Below, piece after piece: positions 41,324 to 50,296 of a DNA stretch of 64,000 nt. Position numbers and translations under genes: made by a program. A model generated the notes under the pieces. It searched no databases, was not told where the DNA came from, and saw nothing but the letters and a program-made list of their open reading frames with translations. This DNA comes from Cupriavidus basilensis. GTDB lineage: Bacteria > Pseudomonadota > Gammaproteobacteria > Burkholderiales > Burkholderiaceae. Where the stretch lies: NCBI RefSeq assembly GCF_000876015.1, contig NZ_BBQM01000002.1, positions 1-64,000 of the forward strand, given 5' to 3'. Every line of letters begins with the position of its first letter. Within the stretch, counting starts at the first letter, position 1.

Positions 41324-41435
41324 GTACCGGGCGGGACCGCGCCGAAGCCTTCCGTGAACCACGGCGCCACCGTGTTTTCCCGTGGCGGCCGCGTCCATCT
41401 GCGGTAAGCTTGGGGTCGTTGCCCGCCCCCATCCC

Positions 41436-41909
41436 ATGCCCTACAAGATTCCTCAATCCGTGCTGGTCGTGATCCATACGCCGGACCTGCAAGTGCTGTT
41501 GCTGGAGCGCGCCGACCGGCCCGGTTACTGGCAGTCCGTCACCGGCAGCCTGGATGCGCCCGACGAGCCGCTGGCCATGACCGCCGCGCGCGAGGTGGCC
41601 GAGGAAACCGGCCTCGTCGCCGCCGAGCACCGGCTCGAAGACTGGCAGCACACCCTCGACTACGAAATCTACCCGCAGTGGCGCCACCGCTACGCCCCCG
41701 GCGTGACGCGCAACACCGAGCACTGGTTCGGCCTGCGCGTGGCGCGCCCGGTGCCGGTGACGCTGGCGCCGCGCGAACACCTGCAATGGCAGTGGCTGCC
41801 GTGGCGCGAAGCCGCCGCGCGCTGCTTTTCGAGCAGCAACGCGCAAGCCGTGCTGCAACTGGACTGGCGCGTGCAGGGCCTGCGCGCGCCGCGTGGAGCC
41901 GATTCATGA
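41436..41909 (+). CDS. nudB: Dihydroneopterin triphosphate/dATP pyrophosphohydrolase-type Nudix hydrolase
   Basis: A 157-residue Nudix protein. The Nudix box (GSLDAPDEPLAMTAAREVAEETGL split around GX5EX7REUXEEXGU) lies near residues 41-65. MPYKIPQSVLVVIHTPDLQVLLLER matches the NudB start. NudB removes pyrophosphate from dihydroneopterin triphosphate in folate synthesis and also acts on dATP. The start overlaps nothing upstream; its stop overlaps the EEP gene by 4 bp (ATGA). Confidence 0.9.
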   Translation: MPYKIPQSVLVVIHTPDLQVLLLERADRPGYWQSVTGSLDAPDEPLAMTAAREVAEETGLVAAEHRLEDWQHTLDYEIYPQWRHRYAPGVTRNTEHWFGLRVARPVPVTLAPREHLQWQWLPWREAAARCFSSSNAQAVLQLDWRVQGLRAPRGADS

Positions 41910-42688
41910 GATTGCGTGTGGTCACCTACAACATCCACAAGGGCGTGACCGGCATCGCGCGCAAGCCGCGCATCCAGAACGTGCGCACCGGCCTGCATAC
42001 GGTCGATGCCGACATCGTGTTCCTGCAGGAAGTGCAGGACCGCAACGACCGCCTGGTGGCCGCCGAGCTGTTCGACGCCGACCACACCCAGCTCAACTAC
42101 CTCGCCACCGACGCCTATCCGCACTCGGTGTACGGGCGCAACGCGGTGTACGACCACGGCCACCACGGCAACGCGATCCTGTCGCGCCACCCGATCCTGA
42201 TGTCGGAGAACCTCGACATCTCCGACCACCGCTTCGAGCAGCGCGGCCTGCTGCACGCGGTGGCGGACATGAACGGCACCGAGGCGCACCTGATCTGCGT
42301 GCATTTCGGCCTGTTCGCGCGCAGCCGCGCGCGCCAGGCCGAGGCGCTGGTCAAGCGCGTGCGCGACGTGGTGCCGGCCGAGGCGCCGCTGGTCATCGCC
42401 GGCGACTTCAACGACTGGAACCACCGGCTGGACAACCTGATCTGCTCCACGCTGGGCGCCACCGAGGTGTCCCACGCCGGCGGCGCGCGCCTGCACACGT
42501 TCCCGAGCCACATGCCGTGGTGGCAGCTCGACCGCATCTACGTGCGCGGCTTCGAGATCGAGCGCGCCAGCGCGCTGACCGGGCGCGACTGGGCGCAGCG
42601 CTCCGACCACGTGCCGCTGATGGCGGAGCTGGCCCGCATCGCGGTGCCGGAGCGGCCGCTCGCGCGCACCGACGGCGGCGGCGCCTGA
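41906..42688 (+). CDS. Endonuclease/exonuclease/phosphatase (EEP) family protein
   Basis: A 260-residue EEP-fold Mg2+-dependent hydrolase. Conserved blocks are VVTYNIHKG near residue 5, DIVFLQEVQD near 36 with the metal-binding Glu, IAGDFNDWN near 165 and RSDHVPLMAEL near 232 with the catalytic Asp-His. Members cut DNA, phosphoinositides or sphingomyelin. It is co-transcribed with nudB and lies near a cardiolipin synthase gene, so a phospholipid substrate is possible. A terminator follows. Confidence 0.9.
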   Translation: MRLRVVTYNIHKGVTGIARKPRIQNVRTGLHTVDADIVFLQEVQDRNDRLVAAELFDADHTQLNYLATDAYPHSVYGRNAVYDHGHHGNAILSRHPILMSENLDISDHRFEQRGLLHAVADMNGTEAHLICVHFGLFARSRARQAEALVKRVRDVVPAEAPLVIAGDFNDWNHRLDNLICSTLGATEVSHAGGARLHTFPSHMPWWQLDRIYVRGFEIERASALTGRDWAQRSDHVPLMAELARIAVPERPLARTDGGGA

Positions 42689-42716
42689 CGGCGCGCGAGG
42701 CCGCCGTTCGTTTTTT
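42688..42716 (+). terminator. Rho-independent terminator after nudB-EEP
   Basis: Stem acggcg (42688-42693)/cgccgt (42702-42707) with a 3' tcgtttttt, starting at the last base of the EEP stop codon. Confidence 0.75.
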
Positions 42717-42776
42717 CCCGGGAAGCGCGTTGCCCTGCCGTGGTGCCGCAGGCGGTTCAGGCCGCGGCGGCCAGGC

Positions 42777-43310
42777 TTATTGTGCCTGGCGAGTCCCGCA
42801 GGCCGGGCTGGCCTGCGCGAGCACCAGCGCGGCGATGGCGTCCAGGTCGGCCAGGTCCAGCACCGGCAGCGCGGTGGCCGCCGCCACTGTCCGCGGCTCG
42901 TCGGTGGCCACGGCCACCACGCCGGGCAGGCCGGCCCACAGCGGTGGGCGGCCCAGCGCGGGGCGGTAGACCTCCAGCTTGGGGAAGCTGCTGCGCTTGT
43001 AGCCTTCCACCAGCACCAGGTCGGTGGCGGCGGGCAGCACGGCGAGCGCGTCGGCCAGTTCGGGCGAGGGTTCGGTTTCCGGGTAGTGGCGCATCAGCGT
43101 CAGGTGGCGCGCCCCGACCAGCACCACGTTGGCGCAGCCGGCCTCGCGCATGCGCCAGGAATCCTTGCCGGGCGTGTCGGGGTCGAAGCCGTGGTGGGTA
43201 TGCTTGACGCCGGCCACGCGCAGGCCGGCGGCAACGAAATGCGGGATCAGCCGGTCCAGCAGCGTGGTCTTGCCGCTGCCGGACGAGCCGGAAATGCCGA
43301 AAACCTTCAC
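42777..43310 (-). CDS. mobB: Molybdopterin-guanine dinucleotide biosynthesis protein MobB
   Basis: A 177-residue P-loop GTPase-like protein that assists MobA in adding GMP to molybdopterin. Walker A is GSSGSGKTTLL near residues 8-18, and the MobB signatures HTHHGFDPDTPGKDSWRMREAG and LVLVEGYKRSSFPK follow. The GTG at 43310 (VKVFGISG) was chosen because the long in-frame extension upstream is unlike MobB. It is transcribed toward nudB-EEP and divergent from clsB. It serves MGD enzymes, unlike the MCD-type cofactor of the cox-like operon. Confidence 0.9.
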   Translation of the reverse strand: MKVFGISGSSGSGKTTLLDRLIPHFVAAGLRVAGVKHTHHGFDPDTPGKDSWRMREAGCANVVLVGARHLTLMRHYPETEPSPELADALAVLPAATDLVLVEGYKRSSFPKLEVYRPALGRPPLWAGLPGVVAVATDEPRTVAAATALPVLDLADLDAIAALVLAQASPACGTRQAQ

Positions 43311-43428
43311 GATATGGGGGCGCGTGGCGGGATAAAGCGCCGAAGATAGCAGAGAACGGCGCGCGCGGCGCGGCGCGTGCGCGGCGCGGAACATGCGCAT
43401 GACACCGGCGTGCCTGATAATGTGCCCC

Positions 43429-44775
43429 ATGCCGCCGCTTTCGCCCCCGCATCCGCACGCCTGCCCGGTGCCGCCGTCCCGCGCCGGCATCGCCGCGCTG
43501 CGCGACGACGCCGATGCCGATGCGGGCGCGCCGCCGCAGGCGCCGCGCCGGGCCGGCCCGCTGCGTTCCGAGTGGCGCCGCGGCAAGCCGCTCGGCGGCA
43601 ATGCCGTGCGGCTGCTGCGCGGCGGCGCCGAGTTCTTCCCGGCGCTGATCGCCGCCATCGACCGCGCGGTGTTCTCGGTCTCGCTGGAAACCTATATCTA
43701 CGCCGACGACGAGGTCGGCGCGGCCGTGACCGGCGCGCTGGTGCGCGCGGCCGCGCGCGGCGTGACCGTGCGGCTGGTGGTGGACGGCTTCGGCGCCGGC
43801 GACATGCCGGCCGCGCTGGCCGCGCGCCTGCGCGACGGCGGCGTGGCGCTCAAGGTGTTCCGCCCGCTGCGCGGCTTTCGCCTGGCGCGGCGCAACCTGC
43901 GCCGGCTGCACCGCAAGCTCGCCGTGATCGACCAGCAGGTCGGTTTCGTCGGCGGCATCAACATCATCGACGACCACAACCACGGCCCGTTCGAGAGCGC
44001 CGGCCTGGGCCCGCGCTACGACTTCGCCGTGGAGGTGCGCGGCCCGCTGGTCGGCCAGATCGCGCTGAGCGCGGAGCGCCTGTGGTGGCAGCTCACGCTG
44101 CGCGGCGAGATGCGCAGCGTCGGCCTGGCCGGGGTGGCGGCTGAATTCCCGCTCATCACCGACCTGCCGCTGCCGCGCCAGGACGCGGCCGGCGGCATGC
44201 GCGCCGCGCTGCTGCTGCGCGACAACCTGCGCAACCGCCGCGCCATCGAGCGCCAGTACCTGCAGGCGCTGGGCAGCGCGCGACGCGAGGTCATCATCGC
44301 CAATGCGTATTTCCTGCCCGGCTACAAGATGCGCCGCGCGCTGCTGGCCTGCCGCGAGCGCGGCGTGCGGGTGCGCCTGCTGCTGCAGGGCATGGTCGAG
44401 TACCGGCTCCAGCACTACGCCACGCATGCGCTCTACGCCACCCTGCTGGCCGCCGGCGTGGAGATCCACGAATATGCCGACAGCTTCCTGCACGCCAAGG
44501 TGGCGGTGGTGGACGATGCCTGGGCCACGGTCGGCTCCAGTAATATGGATCCCTTCAGCCTGCTGCTCGCGCGCGAGGCCAACGTCGCGGTCTACGACGC
44601 CGGTTTCTGCGCCGGCCTGCGCCAGGAGCTGGAGCGCGCCATCGCCACGCGCAGCAGCGAGGTCAAGGCCGCCACCCACGCGCGCCGCTCCGCGCTGCGC
44701 CGCCTGGGTAGCTGGGCCGCGTACATGGTGCTGCGCATCGGCGTGGTGGTGGCGGGGGTGACGGGGCGCTACTGA
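43429..44775 (+). CDS. clsB: Cardiolipin synthase B (phospholipase D family)
   Basis: A 448-residue PLD-superfamily enzyme with two HKD motifs: HRKLAVIDQQVGFVGG near residue 161 and HAKVAVVDDAWATVGSSNMDP near 353. It condenses phosphatidylglycerol with another phospholipid at the inner membrane. The first ~45 residues are Pro/Ala/Asp-rich and probably not conserved. An in-frame ATG at 43393 is possible; 43429 was preferred because a GATAAT-like -10 lies between the two. Confidence 0.9.
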   Translation: MPPLSPPHPHACPVPPSRAGIAALRDDADADAGAPPQAPRRAGPLRSEWRRGKPLGGNAVRLLRGGAEFFPALIAAIDRAVFSVSLETYIYADDEVGAAVTGALVRAAARGVTVRLVVDGFGAGDMPAALAARLRDGGVALKVFRPLRGFRLARRNLRRLHRKLAVIDQQVGFVGGINIIDDHNHGPFESAGLGPRYDFAVEVRGPLVGQIALSAERLWWQLTLRGEMRSVGLAGVAAEFPLITDLPLPRQDAAGGMRAALLLRDNLRNRRAIERQYLQALGSARREVIIANAYFLPGYKMRRALLACRERGVRVRLLLQGMVEYRLQHYATHALYATLLAAGVEIHEYADSFLHAKVAVVDDAWATVGSSNMDPFSLLLAREANVAVYDAGFCAGLRQELERAIATRSSEVKAATHARRSALRRLGSWAAYMVLRIGVVVAGVTGRY

Positions 44776-44916
44776 CGCGGCCGGCCAGCCGCCTGCTGCT
44801 CTGCGGTGGCGGCGGCGCAGCGAAGCGCGGGCGCGGCGCGGCGTCGCCATGCCCCGGCTTGTTGCGCCGCACCGAACCCGGCCGCTGCGTTTAGAAACGC
44901 CGGTCTAATTAAATGC

Positions 44917-44945
44917 TTGCCGCCGCGGGGCGCCATCACAATAAT
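44917..44945 (+). promoter_or_regulatory. Predicted sigma-70 promoter of the TetR gene
   Basis: TTGCCG (44917-44922) and AATAAT (44940-44945) with a 17-bp spacer. Confidence 0.55.
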
Positions 44946-44947
44946 CT

Positions 44948-44959
44948 GAACGACCGTTC
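44948..44959. promoter_or_regulatory. Candidate TetR operator
   Basis: GAACG-AC-CGTTC, a perfect 5-bp inverted repeat with a 2-bp centre, starts 2 bp after the -10 and covers the expected transcription start. This fits autorepression by the downstream TetR protein. Confidence 0.55.
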
Positions 44960-45097
44960 TTTTTTGCCTTAGACTGCGTGCATTCGCGTCTGCCGGGCAG
45001 CGCCTTTCAGGGCCGCCGGGCAGCGTAAATCAGCATTACGTCAGGGTCATTGCGCGGCCGCGAACAGGAATCGCACCGCCAAGAACGGAGAAAAATC

Positions 45098-45742
45098 ATG
45101 CGACACCAGTCTGCCCGTCTCGAATCCGCCGCTTCCGCGTCCCCCGCGCCCATGCGCAAGGGGGAAATGACGCGCGTGGCGATTCTGGATGCCGCGCTGG
45201 AACTGTCGTCCCGCGACGGGCTCGAGGGTTTGACCATCGGGCTGCTCGCGGAACGCATGCAGATGAGCAAGAGCGGCGTGTTCGCGCATTTCGGTTCGCG
45301 CGAGGACCTGCAGGTGGAAGTGGTGCGCGAGTATCACCGGCGTTTCGAGCAGGAGGTGTTCTACCCCTCGCTGCACGAGCCGCGCGGGCTGCCCCGGCTG
45401 CAATCCATGGTGCGGCGCTGGATGGAAAAACGCATCCAGGAAGTGACCACGGGCTGCATCTACATCAGCGGGGCGGTGGAATACGACGACCGCGCGGAAA
45501 GCCCGGTGCGTGACGAGCTGGTCAAGAGCGTCACCATCTGGCGCGCCGCGCTCACGCGCGCCATCGACCAGGCCAAGGAAGAGGGGCACCTGCGCGCGGA
45601 CTGCGATCCGCGCCTGATGCTGTTCGAGATGTACAGCCTTGAGCTAGGCTTGCATCATGACGCCCGCTTCCTGCGCCTGCCCGCCAGCGCCGAGCTTGCG
45701 ATGGTCGCGCTCAACAAGTTGATCCAGTCTTACCGAACCTGA
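45098..45742 (+). CDS. TetR/AcrR-family transcriptional regulator of the beta-oxidation operon
   Basis: A 214-residue TetR protein with an N-terminal HTH (about residues 24-70; LTIGLLAERMQMSKSGVFAHF includes the recognition helix, given here in two overlapping blocks) and a C-terminal ligand/dimer domain of the TetR_C type. It directly precedes the acyl-CoA dehydrogenase gene (75 bp). Such regulators usually respond to acyl-CoAs and repress fatty-acid oxidation genes. The ATG follows aacggag. Confidence 0.92.
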   Translation: MRHQSARLESAASASPAPMRKGEMTRVAILDAALELSSRDGLEGLTIGLLAERMQMSKSGVFAHFGSREDLQVEVVREYHRRFEQEVFYPSLHEPRGLPRLQSMVRRWMEKRIQEVTTGCIYISGAVEYDDRAESPVRDELVKSVTIWRAALTRAIDQAKEEGHLRADCDPRLMLFEMYSLELGLHHDARFLRLPASAELAMVALNKLIQSYRT

Positions 45743-45817
45743 CGCCGCGTGGCGTTCCGTGCCGGGATCGTGCACGGGCGGCGTGGCGGCTTTACAGATA
45801 CCTCCAAGGAGTCTTTG

Positions 45818-47605
45818 ATGGGCCAGTACACCGCACCGTTGCGCGACATGCAGTTCGTGCTCCATGAATTGCTCGGCGTGGAAGCCGAACTCAAGGCGCT
45901 GCCGAAGCACGCCGACGTCGACGCGGAGACCATCAACCAGGTGCTCGAGGAGGCCGGCAAGTTCTGCTCCGAGGTGGTGTTCCCGCTCAACCAGAGCGGC
46001 GACCGCGAAGGCTGCACCTATGTCGGCGACGGCGTGGTGACGGCGCCCAAGGGCTTCAGGGAAGCCTACCGCCAGTACGTGGAAGCCGGCTGGCCGGCGC
46101 TGGGCTGCGACCCCGAATACGGCGGCCAGGGCCTGCCCATCCTGGTCAACAACGCGCTGTTCGAGATGCTGAACTCGGCCAGCCAGGCGTGGACCATGTA
46201 CCCCGGCCTGTCGCACGGCGCCTACGAGGCGCTGCACGCGCACGGCACGCCCGAACTGCAGCAGACCTACCTGCCCAAGCTGGTGTCCGGCGAGTGGACC
46301 GGCACCATGTGCCTGACCGAGCCGCACTGCGGCACCGACCTCGGCATCCTGCGCAGCAAGGCCGAGCCGCAGGCCGACGGCGCATACCGCATCACCGGCA
46401 CCAAGATCTTCATCTCGGCCGGCGAGCACGACCTCTCCGACAACATCATCCACCTGGTGCTGGCGCGCCTGCCGGACGCGCCGCAGGGCACCAAGGGCAT
46501 CTCGCTGTTCGTGGTGCCCAAGTTCATCCCGGACGCGGCCGGCAACCCCGGCGAGCGCAACGGCATCAAGTGCGGCTCGATCGAGCACAAGATGGGCATC
46601 CACGGCAACGCCACCTGCGTGATGAACCTGGACGGCGCGCGCGGCTGGATGGTGGGCGAGCCCAACAAGGGCCTCAACGCCATGTTCGTGATGATGAACG
46701 CGGCGCGCCTGGGCGTGGGCATGCAGGGCCTGGGCCTGACCGAGGTGGCGTACCAGAACTCGCTGGCCTACGCCAAGGACCGCCTGCAGATGCGCGCGCT
46801 GACCGGCCCCAAGGCGCCGGACAAGCCGGCCGACCCGATCATCGTGCACCCCGACGTGCGCCGCATGCTGCTGACGCAGAAGGCCTACGCCGAAGGCGGC
46901 CGCGCGTTCAGCTACTGGACCGCGCTGCAGATCGACCGCGAGCTGTCGCACCCGGACGAAGCCGTGCGCAAGGAGGCCGGCGACCTGGTGGCGCTGCTCA
47001 CGCCGGTGATCAAGGCGTTCCTGACCGACAACGCCTTCACCGCCACCAACGAAGGCATGCAGGTGTTCGGCGGCCACGGCTACATCGCCGAGTGGGGCAT
47101 GGAGCAGTACGTGCGCGACGCCCGCATCAACATGATCTACGAAGGCACCAACACCATCCAGGCGCTGGACCTGCTGGGCCGCAAGATCCTCGGCGACATG
47201 GGCGCCAAGCTCAAGGCCTTCGGCAAGATCGTGCAGGCGTTCGTCGAGCAGGAGGGCACCAGTGAAGCCATGCAGGAGTTCGTCAACCCGCTGGCCGACC
47301 TGGGCGACAAGGTGCAGAAGCTGACCATGGAAATCGGCATGAAGGCGATGGCCAACCCCGACGAGGTCGGCGCCGCCGCGGTGCCTTACCTGCGCGTGGT
47401 GGGCCACCTGGTGTTCTCGTACTTCTGGGCGCGCATGGCCCGCATCGCGCTGGACAAGGAAGCCGGCGGCGACAAGTTCTACGCCAGCAAGCTGGCCACG
47501 GCCCGCTTCTACTTCGCCCGGCTGCTGCCGGAGACCGCCGCCGAGATCCGCAAGGCGCGCGCCGGCTCGGCCAGCCTGATGGCGCTGGACGCGGATCTGT
47601 TCTGA
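45818..47605 (+). CDS. Acyl-CoA dehydrogenase (long form with C-terminal extension)
   Basis: A 595-residue FAD enzyme that oxidises acyl-CoA to trans-2-enoyl-CoA, the first step of beta-oxidation. MCLTEPHCGTDLG (near residue 164) and the FAD-binding core are clear. The catalytic base Glu lies in MIYEGTNTIQALDLLGRK near residue 441. The ~130-residue C-terminal domain (ACAD C-terminal type) marks the long subfamily used for fatty acids. It is first enzyme gene of a TetR-ACAD-FadB-thiolase-hydratase cluster; the ATG follows ccaagga. Confidence 0.95.
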   Translation: MGQYTAPLRDMQFVLHELLGVEAELKALPKHADVDAETINQVLEEAGKFCSEVVFPLNQSGDREGCTYVGDGVVTAPKGFREAYRQYVEAGWPALGCDPEYGGQGLPILVNNALFEMLNSASQAWTMYPGLSHGAYEALHAHGTPELQQTYLPKLVSGEWTGTMCLTEPHCGTDLGILRSKAEPQADGAYRITGTKIFISAGEHDLSDNIIHLVLARLPDAPQGTKGISLFVVPKFIPDAAGNPGERNGIKCGSIEHKMGIHGNATCVMNLDGARGWMVGEPNKGLNAMFVMMNAARLGVGMQGLGLTEVAYQNSLAYAKDRLQMRALTGPKAPDKPADPIIVHPDVRRMLLTQKAYAEGGRAFSYWTALQIDRELSHPDEAVRKEAGDLVALLTPVIKAFLTDNAFTATNEGMQVFGGHGYIAEWGMEQYVRDARINMIYEGTNTIQALDLLGRKILGDMGAKLKAFGKIVQAFVEQEGTSEAMQEFVNPLADLGDKVQKLTMEIGMKAMANPDEVGAAAVPYLRVVGHLVFSYFWARMARIALDKEAGGDKFYASKLATARFYFARLLPETAAEIRKARAGSASLMALDADLF

Positions 47606-47654
47606 TCTTCGCGGTTGCCATTGCGCGTGCGCTTCCGGCGATGCGGCAGGTTGG

Positions 47655-47776
47655 CTCCCCTCTCCCATGCAATGGGAGAGGGGCCGGGGGAGAGGGCCGG
47701 CGGTTCGACAGGCGACGTCGCCTGAACGAGCGCCCGCCCTCTCCCCCAACCCCTCTCCCGCAAGCGGGAGAGGGGA
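47655..47776. repeat. Inverted pair of palindromic intergenic repeats (copies D1 and D2)
   Basis: D1 has 12-bp arms 47657-47668/47672-47683 with a gggggagaggg flank; D2 has a ccctctccccc flank and arms 47750-47761/47764-47775. The two face each other in the opposite order to B1/B2. A 14-bp perfect palindrome aggcgacgtcgcct (47710-47723) sits between them. Together they fill most of the 246-bp gap between the acyl-CoA dehydrogenase and fadB-like genes. Confidence 0.85.
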
Positions 47777-47851
47777 GCCAGCCGCCAGCATGACCGGACG
47801 CACGCGGACAACCCCTTCTCTTCTCAACGCTCACTTCTCCTAGGAGCGCGC

Positions 47852-50275
47852 ATGTCCAATTTCATCGTCAAGAAGGTCGCCGTGCTGGGTGCCGGCGTCA
47901 TGGGGGCGCAGATCGCGGCGCATCTCGTCAACGCCCGCGTGCCGGTGGTGCTGTTCGACCTGCCTGCGAAGGAAGGCCCGAAGAACGGCATTTCGCTCAA
48001 GGCCGTCGAGAACCTCAGGAAGCTGTCGCCGGCACCGCTCGGCATCAAGGAAGACGCCGCGCTGATCCGGGTCGCCAACTACGAGGACGACATCGGCCTG
48101 CTCAAGGAATGCGACCTCGTGATCGAGGCGATCGCCGAGCGCATGGACTGGAAGCACGACCTGTACAAGAAGGTCGCGCCGTATCTCGCGCCGCACGCGA
48201 TCTTCGCCACCAATACCTCGGGCCTGTCGATCACCGCGCTGTCGGATGGCTTCGACGCGGACCTCAAGTCGCGCTTCTGCGGCGTGCACTTCTTCAACCC
48301 GCCGCGCTACATGCATCTGGTCGAGCTGATCCCGACCGCCGCCACGCAGCCGGCCATCCTGGACCGCCTGGAAACGTTCCTCACTTCCACGCTCGGCAAG
48401 GGCGTGGTGCGCGCCAGGGACACGCCCAACTTCATCGCCAACCGCGTCGGCATCTTCTCGATCCTGGCGGTGTTCGCCGAGGCCGAGAAGTACGGCATCC
48501 CGTTCGACGTGGTGGACGACCTGACCGGCGCCAAGCTGGGCCGCGCCAAGTCCGCCACCTTCCGCACCGCCGACGTGGTGGGCTTGGACACGATGGCCCA
48601 CGTCATCAAGACCATGCAGGACACGCTGCGGGACGACCCGTTCGCGCCGGTCTACAAGACGCCGGCCGTGCTCAAGGGGCTGGTGGACGCGGGCGCGCTG
48701 GGGCAGAAGACCGGCGCCGGCTTCTACAAGAAGGAAGGCAAGGCCATCAAGGTGCTAGACCCGAAGACCGGCCAGTACGTCGACGCCGGCAAGAAGGCCG
48801 ACGAGATCGTGGTGCGCATGCTGAAGAAGGAGCCGGCCGAGCGCATCAAGCTGCTGCGCGAGTCAACCAACCCGCAGGCGCAGTTCCTGTGGGCGGTGTT
48901 CCGCGACGTGTTCCACTACATCGCCGTGTATCTCGAGCAGATCGCCGGCTCGGCCGCCGACATCGACCTGGCGATCCGCTGGGGCTTCGGCTGGAATTCC
49001 GGTCCGTTCGAGGACTGGCAGGCGGCAGGATGGAAGCAGGTGGCCGACTGGGTGAAGGAAGACGTGGATGCGGGCAAGGCGCTGGCGAAGGTCGCGCTGC
49101 CGGCATGGGTGTTCTCCGGCCCCGTGGCCGAGGCCCAGGGCGTGCATGGCGCGCAGGGCTCGTGGTCGCCCGCGGCCAACGCCTTCGTCAAGCGAGCCGA
49201 GCTGCCTGTCTATCAGCGCCAGGTGTTCCGCGCCGCCCTGAAGGGCACGGCCGCGGCCGATCCGCGCAAGGGCGGCCGCACCGTGGAGGAGAACGACGCG
49301 GTGCGCATCTGGGTGAGCGAAGGCCAGGACGACGTGCTGGTGGTCTCGTTCAAGAGCAAGATGAACACCATCGGGCCGGACGTGATCGCCGGCCTCACGC
49401 GCGCGGTCGACCTCGCCGAGGCCGGGTACAAGGGCCTGGTGGTGTGGCAGCCGACCTCGCTGCAACTGGGCGCGCCGGGCGGCCCGTTCTCCGCGGGCGC
49501 CAACCTGGAAGCCGCGATGCCGGCCTTCATGATGGGCGGCGCCAAGGGCATCGAGCCCTTCGTCAAGACGTTCCAGGACGGCATGATGCGCGTGAAGTAC
49601 AGCGCCGTGCCGGTGGTGGCGGCGGCGTCCGGCATCGCGCTGGGCGGCGGCTGCGAGCTGATGCTGCATTCGGCGGCGCGCGTGGCCGCGCTGGAGACCT
49701 ACGTCGGCCTGGTGGAGGTGGGCGTCGGGCTGGTGCCGTCCGGCGGCGGGCTGAAGGAGGCGGTGCTGGCCGCGGCGCGCGCGGCGCAGGCCGCCGGCAG
49801 CACCAACTACCTGCAGTTCGTCACCGGCCGCTTCCAGAGCGCGGCCACGGCCAAGGTCTCGGCCTCGGCGCTGGAGGCGCGCGCGATGGGCTACCTGCAG
49901 CCGTCGGACGCCATCGTCTTCAACGTGCACGAGCTGCTGCACGTGGCGCAGAACACCGTGCGCGCGCTGGCCGATGCCGGCTACCGCGCGCCGCTGCCGG
50001 CGCTGGTGCCGGTGGCGGGCCGCTCGGGCATCGCCACCATCAAGGCGCAGCTGGCCAACATGCGCGACGGCGGCTTCATCTCCGCGCACGACTTCCTGAT
50101 CGCCAGCCGCATCGCCGAGGTGGTGTGCGGCGGCGACGTGGAGGCCGGCTCGCTGGTCAGCGAGGAATGGCTGCTGGCGCTGGAGCGCCGCGCCTTTGTC
50201 GATCTGCTCGGCACGGGCAAGACCCAGGAACGCATCATGGGCATGCTGCAGACCGGCAAGCCGGTGCGCAACTAA
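47852..50275 (+). CDS. 3-hydroxyacyl-CoA dehydrogenase/enoyl-CoA hydratase bifunctional protein (FadN/FadB-like)
   Basis: An 807-residue bifunctional beta-oxidation enzyme. The NAD-binding domain comes first (GAGVMG at residues 13-18), with catalytic HFFNPPRYMHLVELI near 149. The crotonase domain is C-terminal (about 475-700), with oxyanion-hole motifs FSAGANLEAAM and ASGIALGGGCELML. The domain order is the reverse of E. coli FadB and matches the FadN type. The ATG follows ctaggagcgcgc. It catalyses hydration and NAD-dependent oxidation to 3-oxoacyl-CoA, feeding the thiolase 21 bp downstream. Confidence 0.95.
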   Translation: MSNFIVKKVAVLGAGVMGAQIAAHLVNARVPVVLFDLPAKEGPKNGISLKAVENLRKLSPAPLGIKEDAALIRVANYEDDIGLLKECDLVIEAIAERMDWKHDLYKKVAPYLAPHAIFATNTSGLSITALSDGFDADLKSRFCGVHFFNPPRYMHLVELIPTAATQPAILDRLETFLTSTLGKGVVRARDTPNFIANRVGIFSILAVFAEAEKYGIPFDVVDDLTGAKLGRAKSATFRTADVVGLDTMAHVIKTMQDTLRDDPFAPVYKTPAVLKGLVDAGALGQKTGAGFYKKEGKAIKVLDPKTGQYVDAGKKADEIVVRMLKKEPAERIKLLRESTNPQAQFLWAVFRDVFHYIAVYLEQIAGSAADIDLAIRWGFGWNSGPFEDWQAAGWKQVADWVKEDVDAGKALAKVALPAWVFSGPVAEAQGVHGAQGSWSPAANAFVKRAELPVYQRQVFRAALKGTAAADPRKGGRTVEENDAVRIWVSEGQDDVLVVSFKSKMNTIGPDVIAGLTRAVDLAEAGYKGLVVWQPTSLQLGAPGGPFSAGANLEAAMPAFMMGGAKGIEPFVKTFQDGMMRVKYSAVPVVAAASGIALGGGCELMLHSAARVAALETYVGLVEVGVGLVPSGGGLKEAVLAAARAAQAAGSTNYLQFVTGRFQSAATAKVSASALEARAMGYLQPSDAIVFNVHELLHVAQNTVRALADAGYRAPLPALVPVAGRSGIATIKAQLANMRDGGFISAHDFLIASRIAEVVCGGDVEAGSLVSEEWLLALERRAFVDLLGTGKTQERIMGMLQTGKPVRN

Positions 50276-50296
50276 GGCAAGCGAGGAACCGACATC

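Larger units (their letters stand above)
44776..45097. other. Intergenic region upstream of the TetR gene
   Basis: 322 bp. It holds the predicted tetR promoter (44917-44945) and a palindrome just after it (44948-44959). The first ~100 bp are GC-rich without recognised elements. No small ORF is convincing. Confidence 0.5.

Noticed and set aside
33521..41435. Mobile element carrying the accessory block
   Set aside because: No transposase, integrase, tRNA gene or flanking direct repeat was seen, so only a difference in gene content is claimed.
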